A DNA stretch of 64,000 nucleotides, taken from positions 2,108,001 through 2,172,000 of the forward strand of contig NC_016474.1 in the NCBI RefSeq assembly GCF_000226095.1. The letters are read 5' to 3'. The notes beneath the pieces were generated by a model. It saw only the letters and a list, made by a program, of their open reading frames with translations. It did no database searches and had not been told where the DNA came from. The position numbers were made by a program, and so were the translations under genes. Numbering within the stretch: the stretch's first letter is position 1; each line of letters opens with the position of its first letter. Shown here one piece after another: positions 1-9,139 of this stretch. Source of the stretch: Thermothelomyces thermophilus ATCC 42464. Taxonomy: Eukaryota; Ascomycota; Sordariomycetes; Sordariales; Chaetomiaceae.

Positions 1-221
1 TGAGAAGGGCGGCGATTGATGAGAATAGTGTACATGGGCTGCCGGATTCTGGAGGGCACGCGAGCCCCACTGTTACCTTACCCCACCATGACACTTCGGC
101 TTGGCTGCCTGGCATTCTCCTCCCAATCCTGACCTCAGCCTCACCACAGGTTCCCCAGCACAGCTCGCAGCCTCGTCGCCCCCCGCGTCAACCACGTCCC
201 AGCATCCTGCAACCGACAAAG

Positions 222-1860
222 ATGGCGGACTCTCTGCTGGCTTTCTTCACCCTTATGGATAATCAAGACGGGGTCATCGTTAGAGGTACGGGGAGCCCTA
301 GCTCTGGTCGGCCGGCACCGGCCCCCGCAGGGCGAGCCGCAAACCAAAACGCCCGATAAAGGATGATGCGCTGACTCGTATGGCAAGAACCGCCCAAGTT
401 TGATCTCGACCTCTACATTCAGAACTACAAAGGTAGGCAGGCATCCGACCTGTTCCCAGTCGATGCTGTTCTAAACAGCTCCTCCCAGGCCGTACGCGCT
501 TCGACCGTCTCTTCCTTATCGGACGCAGCTCGGTGCCGCTATGTGTCGATGCTCTGAAAGCAGCAATCGCCGAAGCCAAGCGAGGCAAAGATACGAACAG
601 GTACAGGGAGGCAGTTGAGTGCCTGCGGATTGCGGCGCCCTCGGAACCCGAGGCAACCTACGACCAGGCATGGCTGGAGACACAGGAGGCGGCAAACAAG
701 GCCGAGACGAACCGCTTGTTGACGGAGCTTAAAGGGTACAAGAACAATTTGATCAAGGAGAGCATCAGGGTAGGTTCTGTGCTCTTCACAACCGACGTGA
801 CTTGTCGCTGACGACACGGCCGTGTCGTACATAGATGGGCAATGAGGACCTCGGCAAGCACCTAGAGAGCATCGGAGACCTTAACGCGGCAGCCGAGACG
901 TACGCTAAAATGAGGCCGGACGTCAGTACCCCCAAGCAATTCCTCGATGTCGGCAAGCACCTGGTTCGCGTGTCAGTGCAGCGTCGTGAATGGGGAATGG
1001 TGAGCGCCCACCTCAGCAAGATGGGGGGCGCCCACCATGCCGAGGAGGAAAAAGCTGTTCAGCCGTACTTGAAGATCGCCCACGGCATTGCGCTTCTCGG
1101 GCAGGAAAAGTATAGAGAGGCTGCCTTTAGCTTTCTCTCGGCCGATTCCAGCATCTCCGGTTCAACCTACAGCGAGCTCGCGAGCCAAAGCGACGTCGCG
1201 GTTTACGGCGGCCTCCTCGCCCTCGCATCTATGGACCGAAACGAGCTACAGAGCAATGTGCTGGATAACGCTCAGTTCCGAACCTTCCTCGAGCAAGCAC
1301 CGCACATCAGGCGTGCGGTTGCGCAGTTTGTGAGCGGCAGATACTCGGCCTGCATCGGCATCCTCGAGTCGTATCGTCCGGATTACCTCCTCGATATCTA
1401 CCTCCAGAAACATATCCCCAACATCTATTCCCAGATCCGGAGCAAGTGCATCATTCAGTACCTGCTCCCATTCTCGTGCGTCAGTCTCGAGACCATGGAG
1501 AAGGCGTTTGGCCGACCTGACCAGCGCATCGAGGATGAGCTGGCCGATATGATTCAATCTGGCGCGCTGAGCGCTCGGATTAACATGGTTGACAGGGTAC
1601 GTTCCCCCGTCTGGTTCCGCTCGGGAGTCTTCGTCGCACTTGCTAAGTTTCCACTCTAGCTTGTAACAACCAAGGCCGCGAAGCCGAGAGCGCAGATGCA
1701 GGATACGGCGCTCCAGGCAGCCGAGGAGTACGAGAGGCAGGCTCTCGAACGTCTCCGGCGGATGGGCCTCGCTGCGGCAGACCTCGAGCTCAGGGGCAGT
1801 AAGAAAACGAGCCTCTTCCCCAGTGAAGGAGAGCTCATGGTGGAGGAAACACTGGGCTGA
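222..1860 (+). CDS. csn1: COP9 signalosome complex subunit 1 (CSN1/GPS1)
   Basis: Encodes a subunit of the COP9 signalosome, the nuclear/cytoplasmic complex that removes NEDD8 from cullins and so controls SCF-type ubiquitin ligases. Five exons fit GT-AG rules and keep frame: 222-285, 388-432, 489-769, 835-1596, 1660-1860, giving 450 aa. The start was chosen because MADSLLAFF followed by PPKFDLDLYIQNY and GRTRFDRLFLIG matches the conserved N-terminus of fungal CSN1. The middle is helical TPR-like sequence (EAVECLRIAAPSEPEA, GNEDLGKHLESIGDLNAAAETYAKM). The C-terminal third (around residues 280-410) carries the PCI-domain winged-helix region (IQYLLPFSCVSLETM ... IQSGALSARINMVDR). Length is normal for the family. 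It is convergent with prp18 downstream. Recognition rests on sequence similarity from memory; splice sites are read by eye. Confidence 0.9.
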
Positions 1861-2202
1861 ACTTATATTGGCTGGCCAAGAGGGGGGAAAAAAAGGCGCG
1901 GTTCTATCGGTTGCTCGTTATTGCATTACACAGGAGGCGAGGCGAGGCGCTTTCGGAGCACAGAGGCAGACTTGACCAGTATCACTAAGAATCTAGGCCG
2001 CTTGGTCTTGGTGGCTCGGCGATCCCGAGTCGATGATGATATTCTAAGCATGAATGAGAAATGGTTATGACGAACGGGTATGGGAGAAACTGATTCGACT
2101 CGCGGGAATGACATTGGAGCAGTTCAAGCAGAGCGTTCAATCTCAATTGGGTATCACTCATTTTGTTTGGCTTGCTTCTTAGCTATTGAAGACCAGCCAA
2201 CC
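1861..2202. other. Convergent 3' intergenic region between csn1 and prp18
   Basis: About 340 bp holding the 3' untranslated ends of two converging genes. It has A-rich patches just after the csn1 stop (ggggggaaaaaaagg near 1,886) but no gene or RNA that I can support. Confidence 0.6.
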
Positions 2203-3354
2203 TCAGCCCATCAACTGCCGGATGTCCTCTGGTGGCCAGCGGACTTGGGCAAAGGTCAGGCATCGCTTAATGCTCTGCAGGTACTTGCGGGTGACCTCGC
2301 TGCCCATGATATGGCCCCTCTCGCCGCCGTGAAGCTTCTCACGGGCGCTACGCTCGTGGATGCCGACCATGGTAACACCGATGGGCCATGCCGCCTTGCC
2401 AATGCTCAGGCGCAGGTACCCGTCGTTGGCGTCGACGTACCGCCGCTCCTGCGCAGCCTTGACGATCTCGACGATAGCCTCGAGGATGCTCTCGTCCAGG
2501 TTGCCCTGCTCAAATTTGCGAAAGAGCGGCCGCATCGAGTCTTTGCTGGAGGTCATGGCGTTGCGCGCCGCTTGCCCGGCGAAGGTATCCGCGTTGTTCT
2601 CCCGCGCCAGCGCCGCCTCCCACTCGCGAAGGACCATGTTGAAGTAGGACGCCAGCTGCCGGTAGAGGAACCTGCGGGCCTTCTTATCCGACGCCGGCGG
2701 GACCTTGTCGGGGACCTTCATATCCTTCTCTTCGACCGGCACGAGCGTCGTCGCGATGGGACCCGCGGCAGCAGCCAGAGCGCCACCCCGGCTCACCTTC
2801 CTGTACCGCATCAGCCGTGCCGCGTGGTTCTCACCAAACAGGATCGCCGGCTCCCCGAGTTCCCTGAGCTTCTTGACGAGCTCCTCCTCGGCGATATCGC
2901 CCGCGTCCTCCCCGTCTCCGTCCAGGTCATCCTCGTCGCCGCCCTCCTCCGCCTTCTTCTTGTCGCCCTCTCCGCCCTCTTCTTCCCCTTGCTTCACCAG
3001 CGGCACCTCGGGCAGCCCCAGCCTCCTCCGCCGCGCCCGCTCCTCCTCGGCCTCCTTCGCCTCCCTCCGCAGCCGGGCCTCCTCGGCGAGCCGGCGCCGC
3101 TTCTCCTCTCGCGCGCGCGCCTCCTGCGCGGCCTCCTCCTCGCGCCTGCGCTTGGCCGCCGCCTTGGCCGCCCGCTCCTCCTCGAGGCGCTTCTGCTCGG
3201 CGAGGTAGGCGGCGCGCCGCGCTTCCTCCGCTTCCCGGCGCGAGATGTACTTTTTCTGTTCGCCGCCCCCGGTCGAGGAGCCGGAGCCGCTGCCGCTGCC
3301 GCTGCCGCCCTTGGCTTTGGAGATCTCTTGGGACATTAGCGAGGCGAAGTCCAT
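2203..3354 (-). CDS. prp18: Pre-mRNA-splicing factor 18 (Prp18)
   Basis: Prp18 acts with Slu7 in the second transesterification step of pre-mRNA splicing and stabilises the 3' splice site interaction with U5 snRNP. This is a single uninterrupted 383-aa frame. Order: N-terminus MDFASLMSQEISKAK, typical of Prp18; Gly/Ser linker (16-31); a long charged Arg/Glu/Ala-rich helix (40-112), probably coiled coil; an acidic stretch (123-155); the SFM/Prp4-type splicing factor motif (156-185, LVKKLRELGEPAILFGEN); then the helical Prp18 core (230-375) with DESILEAIVEIVKAAQERRY and the conserved-loop region GYLRLSIGKAAWPIGVTMVG. It shares a 584-bp upstream region with the SAP18-like gene. The opposite strand is open for 419 codons, which I take as a GC-bias shadow. 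Confidence 0.95.
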   Translation of the reverse strand: MDFASLMSQEISKAKGGSGSGSGSGSSTGGGEQKKYISRREAEEARRAAYLAEQKRLEEERAAKAAAKRRREEEAAQEARAREEKRRRLAEEARLRREAKEAEEERARRRRLGLPEVPLVKQGEEEGGEGDKKKAEEGGDEDDLDGDGEDAGDIAEEELVKKLRELGEPAILFGENHAARLMRYRKVSRGGALAAAAGPIATTLVPVEEKDMKVPDKVPPASDKKARRFLYRQLASYFNMVLREWEAALARENNADTFAGQAARNAMTSSKDSMRPLFRKFEQGNLDESILEAIVEIVKAAQERRYVDANDGYLRLSIGKAAWPIGVTMVGIHERSAREKLHGGERGHIMGSEVTRKYLQSIKRCLTFAQVRWPPEDIRQLMG

Positions 3355-3938
3355 CTTGATTATGACGGCGCCCCGTCAAATCGAGCGACAAAATTGTTTG
3401 ATGAAGCCGATCGATTGGGGTCCTCTCCGGGGTTGAATTGCGTCGCGGGAAGTCGGAAAGTCGTGGTATGTACTGTACGTACGTACGTAGATGGGGCAAG
3501 GTATGGGTAAAGGTGGGTAGGCAGACTGAGAGGTTCAAGTTCTGGAAGCTGGCGGAATGGGGTTCATTAAAATCGGCAGGAGCCGCTAAACTAGCTACTC
3601 GTTTTACTGTGTACCGTGGTGCAGGGACCCCGCCACCAGCGACTCGGATTCCCTGCCGCGGGGGGGCAGTGCGTCAAACGGAGCTTCTCACTAGTTACCG
3701 CACACACATTACGTGCATTGGCTCCCGGCCATCTTACAACAATAACAGCAGCAGCAGCAGCAGCAGCAACAACAACAACAACAACAACAGCGCACAACCT
3801 CTATAAAATATAATTTACCTCCTTGACCAGTACTTCCTTTTTTAGGAGGCTTTTCAAGGCCTTTCATGATTTGAAACGCACGCTAATGTCATCGCCTACC
3901 ATCGTCACATTCTTCCGCCCAACAGCCCGATCGTCACA
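3355..3938. promoter_or_regulatory. Shared divergent upstream region of prp18 and the SAP18-like gene
   Basis: This 584-bp stretch separates two start codons facing away from each other and must hold both promoters. It contains a ACGT-rich run (gtacgtacgtacgtag near 3,476) and the CAG/CAA microsatellite annotated separately. I could not assign TATA or factor sites with confidence. Confidence 0.5.
3742..3792. repeat. Trinucleotide microsatellite, (CAG)n followed by (CAA)n
   Basis: Runs of cagcagcag pass directly into caacaacaac, about 50 bp in all. It lies between two divergent genes and not in a credible coding exon, so it is probably a promoter or 5'UTR microsatellite of the SAP18-like gene. 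Confidence 0.8.
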
Positions 3939-4891
3939 ATGAGCCCTCGGGAGCTCAACAGGGCGGAAACGCCACCTTTTCTCGTGAAGCTCTTCTACCG
4001 GACTGGGGCTTTTCACAGGTACATACGGTCCCCATTTTGTTGGAGGATCAATTCGTCCATCGGGACCGGGGGAGCTAACCATTTACCAGGCCAGAAGAAT
4101 TTAACACACCATCATCCCTCCCCCCGCACCTGCAGATCCACACCTGGCCGGACTGCACCCTCCTGGAGCTCTCCTACCACATCGCCGACGCCTCCCCGCC
4201 CGTCCTGCCGGACCCGGCCGTCGGCACGCGCCTCTGCTTCAGCCTCGTCTACGCCGACACGCGCGGCCGGACCGACACGCCGCCCCGGTACGTGTCCAAG
4301 TTCCTCGGCTCCGTGGTCCTCGGCCGCGGCGGGCCGGGCGCATCCCGCGACCCGCCGCGCCGCCCGGGGGACGAGCTCGACGGCGGCGCCGGCAGCGGGG
4401 ATGGCGGCGGCGATGATGACAACAACAACAACAACGACGACGACGACGACAACCATAGTGCCGGCAGCAGCGAGGACGAGTCCCTGACGCTGGCCGACGC
4501 CCGGTTCATCACGGGCGACTTCATCTCGTGTGCCATCCTGCCGCCGGACGAGCTCACCGGCGACGTGGTGCCGGCGAGCAGCGCCAGGATGGGGCGCGGC
4601 GCGGGTGTAGGGGAGGCCAGGGGCGGTTATGTGGACGACGAGGACGCTCCGCCGCCGCCGTATTCGAGGTCGAGGAGGGGGAGTTACGGGGGACCCCCGC
4701 CGCCGGGCGGGGGCCGCATGAGAGGGGGCTATCGGAGTGGCGGGCCCCGGGGTTATGGCGGCGGTGGAGGGAGGTATCGGGATAGGGATGAGCCGTTTGG
4801 AAGGGGCGGGGTCAGGATACCGGACGGCGAGTGGAGGAGAGGAGACAGGTTGCCCGACGAGCCCCCGGAAATTGGGAGATGGGGGAGATAG
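3939..4891 (+). CDS. SAP18-family protein (Sin3-associated polypeptide p18 homologue)
   Basis: SAP18 has a ubiquitin-like fold and works in Sin3-histone deacetylase and exon-junction (ASAP) complexes. Two exons, 3939-4018 and 4090-4891, give 293 aa. Family signatures: N-terminal PPFLVKLFYRTGAFHRPEEF, then LPPHLQIHTWPDCTLLEL, RLCFSLVYADTRGR, and after an insertion the closing strand LADARFITGDFISCAILPP. The insertion (about residues 125-165) is low-complexity Gly/Asp/Asn, including a run from AAC and GAC triplets around 4,419-4,451, and interrupts the fold before its last strand. The C-terminus is Gly/Arg/Tyr-rich (RGG-like) and ends EWRRGDRLPDEPPEIGRWGR, a usual ending for fungal relatives. 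The same frame continues open for 82 codons after the TAG (see next entry). Confident on family, less so on the natural C-terminus. Confidence 0.85.
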
Positions 4892-5140
4892 AGTCTTAAG
4901 GCTCTGCGGCAGCTGGTTGATACCGCGGAAAAGCGACGCGGTGGGGAACTCCGGGCGCTCATCCAAGGCTGGCTGTCAGGCTTGCCTGATAAGCTCGAGG
5001 ACATGGAGCGCACTTTAGAGCTCGTGGATGGCAGTGACGAAGTTCCCATGGAGACCTCGGGGAAGAAGCGGGCAGACGAGGGGGACCGCTCCAATGATCC
5101 CGAGGCTCGCAGGAAGAGGGTTAAGCTGGAGCGCGATTAG
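4892..5140 (+). other. In-frame open extension directly after the SAP18-like stop codon
   Basis: The 82 codons after the TAG at 4889-4891 are open in the same frame and end at TAG 5138-5140. The encoded peptide is rich in charged residues and looks helical (LKALRQLVDTAEKRR, then LSGLPDKLEDMERTLELV) and ends with an NLS-like basic stretch (ARRKRVKLERD). Third codon positions are mostly G or C, as in neighbouring genes. Three readings are possible: stop-codon readthrough; a small 45-nt in-frame intron (4849-4893, weak donor gttgcc) whose removal would skip the stop; or an unrelated downstream exon or gene. I do not recognise the peptide. Confidence 0.4.
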
Positions 5141-5769
5141 ATCCCACTTCAGATCGTCGCCTGGGATTAGCGTAACATAAGGATCCCCTGCGAAGTTGAG
5201 CGACAGCGGTAATATATGTATATATATATGTGTTTATATATATATGTAGCGCATACCGAGATATGCTCGCTCTTTACGCTCTCCCCGCTTGTATTCGCAT
5301 CTTCGCCGGACGTCTACCTGCTCGCTTTGATCGCTGAGCATCAATGACTCCAACAGCGCCTTGCGTCGGCCTCTTGGACTTGCTTTACCAGTGCTCGCCA
5401 GAATTGACTGGCTCACTTTCTTCCCGAAGCAGCAACCTACCGTATTATGCGAAGTAGCATTGCTCATTCTCCTTCCATGCCGCCTGTTCATCACAACTAC
5501 CTTTCTCTTTGCCGTGCACCCTCTACCTACCCCGAAATAATTCGCGTTTGGTTTGAGCCTCATCAAAAAACAGCACCGGTGCGGCATCTCAACGTTCGGG
5601 CCACGCCTCTCTGGGCATGAATCGAGACAGTGTCGCCAGCCAGAACTCGAAGGAGCAAGAGAGAGCTTGCTATGACATTTGACAATGCGTCCTTTCATTC
5701 ACGCCTTTGTGTCTCGCGCACTTTTGTACAGTAATTCCAATCCAGCAACACCTTAGGGTCCTGGTACCT
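5141..5769. other. Intergenic, with AT dinucleotide run
   Basis: About 630 bp between converging genes. It holds an (AT)n-rich run at about 5,211-5,249 and otherwise nothing supported. A 154-codon minus frame inside it (5,234-5,698) lacks any recognisable motif and was not called. Confidence 0.5.
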
Positions 5770-6261
5770 TTAACGCTCAGAGATGATGTCGCCCCTCCGC
5801 TTCGCGCGCAAATCCCACAGACCCTGACACAAGCCCAGGTCAGCACCTTCCTTCGCCAATCTTGATCGAATCCGGCCGCCGATTCGTTACCCTCCGGAGG
5901 GATTTGGGAGACTCACGTCGTTCTGATAGCCGAGGTATCCGATTATCGCCGGGATGACAGCCGCGTAGACGAACGTGATGCGCGCGGTCCGCTTCGTCCA
6001 CCGGAAGTACTTGTAGCGGTTCTGGACCATGCCTGCGCGGTCGGTGTTAGCCTCGCCCGGTGACGCGCCGGTTCGGCGGTGCGCCGGGTGATTGGGACCG
6101 GGGCGGGGAATGACGGGGCCGTTGACGTACTCCCGAGCCGGACCAGGGCCGGGTCCATGGCCACCTCTGTTTGCGCGCACATCTGGTTAGCCGAGTCCCT
6201 TTCACGGTCAATTGGCGGTGATGTTGATTGGGTGCGCACTGTTGTGTGGTAGGCCAGCCAT
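5770..6261 (-). CDS. Small complex I accessory subunit (NDUFB4/B15-like, NADH:ubiquinone oxidoreductase)
   Basis: A small inner-membrane accessory subunit of respiratory complex I. Four exons on the minus strand, 6240-6261, 6131-6166, 5917-6032 and 5770-5823, keep frame and give 75 aa. The reading begins MAGLPHNKVAMDPALVRL, continues MVQNRYKYFRWTKRTAR with one predicted membrane helix (ITFVYAAVIPAIIGYLGY), and ends GLWDLRAKRRGDIISER. Fungal members have this same build: an N-terminal DPALVR segment, a YKYFRW-T-RTAR motif before the helix and an FRAKRRGD tail. The short first exon was chosen because it supplies the expected N-terminus. It faces away from the GST gene. Exact subunit naming varies between species; membership in the family is fairly secure. 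Confidence 0.8.
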
Positions 6262-7138
6262 CTTGGATCGTTCGTGGTTGTCCCTGGCAGTTAAGAGGGA
6301 AGGCTGTTGCGGGAGTTGGTCGAGGGCTCTACTCGAAATTCGAGACTCGAGATTCCCAGCGCTCGTCTGCTGGTGTTGAGAGCTCCGATGAGGTGCTGTC
6401 TCATTCGACCTAGGTCTTGGCGCCGAGACGAACGAGGGTGGGGCGTTAAGTCACGTGCCTACACCTTTCTCGCTTCCAGTCCGGGTGCAAGCGGCAGTGG
6501 ACGAATTGCTCGCAAGCATTGCAGCAGCATCTGGAAAGCACGGATTAATTAGTCACCTCCACACCAGCAGCCGGGTAACTGTCACCCTGTGTTTGCCGAT
6601 CGAGCTGATTTCCAGTGGTTGCTAGTTACGCAGTGATCGGTAGCAATATTCGTTTTGAAGGAGTGTTAAGCAACTTGTTGCAGTTCACTGTTCTCTCTAT
6701 CTTTTTTTGGCCCTTTTTACTCGCTTCCAGCTTGTTGTTTCCTTTGTATGTACGTAGGTCGAGACGCAAGTCCCGAGTAGTCGTTGAACACTGTTTGATC
6801 ACTCCAACCGAGCATCAACATTAGTTGCCATATTTTGGGGGAGCGGATCGATCAGATGTATTCTTGGCCATCCGTACCCCATTTTTACGGGGAATCCCAG
6901 CCATGCCAGCAATTTCATAAAGCAAGGTCGTTTCGAAGTGGAGGGCACTCGTGGGACGATGTACCTCGGCATCCTACCCAGCAACTGCCGGGGGTTCTTC
7001 TCCCCGGTTGACACTTATACAGGTACAGCGCACTCATTCTCCTATGCTACCTACTCCTAGTGTATCAACCGGCCGTCTCAACCTTTCTTTCCATTGTGTG
7101 TGTGTTCTTCAAGAAATAGCGAGTCTTCAAGTATAACC
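6262..7138. promoter_or_regulatory. Divergent upstream region of the complex I subunit and GST genes
   Basis: An 877-bp stretch holding the two promoters and 5' leaders. Short open frames occur on both strands but none has a recognisable motif. I see no defined regulatory element. Confidence 0.5.
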
Positions 7139-8104
7139 ATGGGAGAGGTGAAAGTCAAGCTTCATTGGTACGTTGATTCAATATCAGTCCCTCGATTACC
7201 CCCACCATTTCCTCCTCCCCTCTCATGGCCACTTTTACTCACACCTCACCTTGGCAGGCTCAATGGGTCTCGAGCTCAGAGCATTCTGTTCCTGCTCGAG
7301 GAGTTGGAGATCCCTTACGAGCTCGAGATCTACCGCCGCCAGAAAGACATGCTAGCGCCGCCTGAGCTCAAGAAGATCCACCCATTGGGCAAGTCACCTG
7401 CAGTCACTATCACGGCTCCAGGTGCCTCGGAGCCCATAATCCTTGCAGAGAGCGGCTTCATCACGCAATACCTGTGCGACCACTTTCGCAGGGGAAAAAC
7501 GCTGGTGCCACAGCGCTGGAAGGACGGCCAGGAGGGCAAGGTCGGTGGCGAGACGGAGGAATGGATGCGGTACCAGTACCTGCTGCACTATATTGAGGGC
7601 AGCTTCATGTTCACCATGGTCATGAACTTTATCCTCAGCGGTACTTGGGCCTCCCCCGCGAACTCACCTGTTGGTTTGGGCGCTGACAAGCTTCTAGCCG
7701 GCCTCAAAGGCAGCAGTGTACCCTTCTTTGTGCGGCCAATCACGACGTTCATCGCAAACCAGATGATCTCCATGGTGGTCGCTCCGAACATGAAGCGGCA
7801 CTTTGGGATGATGGAGCAGCTCTTGGAGACGTCACCGGGCGGTGGCAGTTACATGTGTGGCCGCACCCTCACTGGCGCCGACATCATGCTCTCTTACCCG
7901 CTCATTGCTGGGAAAGATGGCGCGTTTGATAGCATCGGCCAGTGGGACAAGGGTTCGTTCAAGGAGACATACCCGAAGCTGCATGCCTACATTGAGCGGC
8001 TCGCAGAAGAGCCGGCATGGAAGAGGTCGGTGGAAAGGATCAAGCAGATCGAGGGCCGCTTCTCGCTCCTGCCCACCCCTGGAGAGCCGTCTGCACGCAT
8101 TTAA
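7139..8104 (+). CDS. Glutathione S-transferase, GTT1-like
   Basis: Conjugates glutathione to electrophiles or reduces peroxides; fungal GTT1-type enzymes are often membrane-associated. Two exons, 7139-7167 and 7258-8104, give 291 aa. The splice joins VKLHW to LNGSRAQSILFLLEELEIPY, the first strand and helix of the thioredoxin-like domain; Ser14 in NGSRAQ is the likely glutathione-activating residue. The glutathione-contact segments LGKSPAVTI and ILAESGFITQYL follow (about residues 75-110). The C-terminal helical domain runs from about 130 and includes GRTLTGADIMLSYPL, the N-capping region of this fold. Residues 195-225 (FFVRPITTFIANQMISMVV) are hydrophobic and might contact a membrane. A T-rich tract follows the stop. 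Substrate is unknown. Confidence 0.88.
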   Translation: MGEVKVKLHWYVDSISVPRLPPPFPPPLSWPLLLTPHLGRLNGSRAQSILFLLEELEIPYELEIYRRQKDMLAPPELKKIHPLGKSPAVTITAPGASEPIILAESGFITQYLCDHFRRGKTLVPQRWKDGQEGKVGGETEEWMRYQYLLHYIEGSFMFTMVMNFILSGTWASPANSPVGLGADKLLAGLKGSSVPFFVRPITTFIANQMISMVVAPNMKRHFGMMEQLLETSPGGGSYMCGRTLTGADIMLSYPLIAGKDGAFDSIGQWDKGSFKETYPKLHAYIERLAEEPAWKRSVERIKQIEGRFSLLPTPGEPSARI

Positions 8105-9139
8105 TACGCGCTGACTTTTTTTTTTCATTTCCTTTCTATTCTTTTTTTCCCTTTTTTTCTATAAAAAACCAAAACATAGGAAGGTGCCCCTGACGCACTC
8201 CCCATGGTTGCACGAAGAGCCTCCTCGGGGGTGCAATCTGATACTTGAGTGGGCCAAGACAATGTGCCGATGCGTGGGTCTGTGATCAACCAGCCAGAGG
8301 CGTGGGCGACCGGAACCGCGTGGAACCCATGCACAAGCGAGCTCCAATGGAATCTTTCCGGATGGAGTGCGAGGTCACAAGCTTTCCCTGCGGATCCCAC
8401 GGAGCTTCTGATCGCCTTTTCTCGATGGCCGGTTGCACCACGACGTCGGCACGGCATTGGATTCGAAAAACAAACGCCAGATACGCAAATCCAAAAATGC
8501 ATATTTGAAAGGGTACACTGCGGTTTTGGATGAAGCGATGCGCACCACGCCGCGGCTGACAGAGAAGAGATGAGCACTAAGGTTAGGCATCAAAGTCAGG
8601 TCCTGCTCAGTAACAAATCCCAAGGTCCAATTGAGATGGGGGCCATCCCTCATTGGGCCAGCCCGGCCGTGGCGGGGCATGTTTTGCAGACCCTCATCCC
8701 TACCAACTTGCTACCAACGATAGTTAGGACAGGGAATACGGCCTCTACAGCGGGCGCATGAGCCTCCGAGCGACCCGGCCTGTTACCCGATAGCCGTATT
8801 CAGCCTCAGCTTACTGCATCACCTTAAAACCGCCCGTCTGGAACGGTCTACACAGTAGCTCTGTGGAATCTTCCCCGGCTTCTACCAGATCGGCCAATGT
8901 TTACATACATGTGAAGCTCCGCCTGGAGCGGGATAGCAGCAGGGTTCATAATCTCCGATCCTGACCATCCCCCGGGGCCACACACATCCCACACTAACAC
9001 TACCATTGCACCTGTATGTACTGTACAGTACAGCCTTGCTTTCTAGGCTACCATATCGCGACCTGTCATCTCTCGTGGGGCCTGGTGATCCTTTGAATGC
9101 CCTCGCTCGCTACGTTTTCCTCAACAACTCACTTACATA
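8105..9139. other. Intergenic between GST and the LCAT-like gene
   Basis: About 1 kb. It begins with a T-rich tract (8,111-8,160), probably in the GST 3'UTR, and ends with the 5' leader of the next gene, including gtatgtactgtacagtac near 9,013. I found no gene in it. Confidence 0.5.

Noticed and set aside
2080-3339. 419-codon + strand frame opposite prp18
   Set aside because: Prp18 on the minus strand has full family motifs; the antisense frame is Leu/Pro/Arg-rich, as expected from its reversed GC-rich codons.
5234-5698. 154-codon minus frame
   Set aside because: No recognisable domain, codon use unlike neighbours, contains the AT microsatellite edge.
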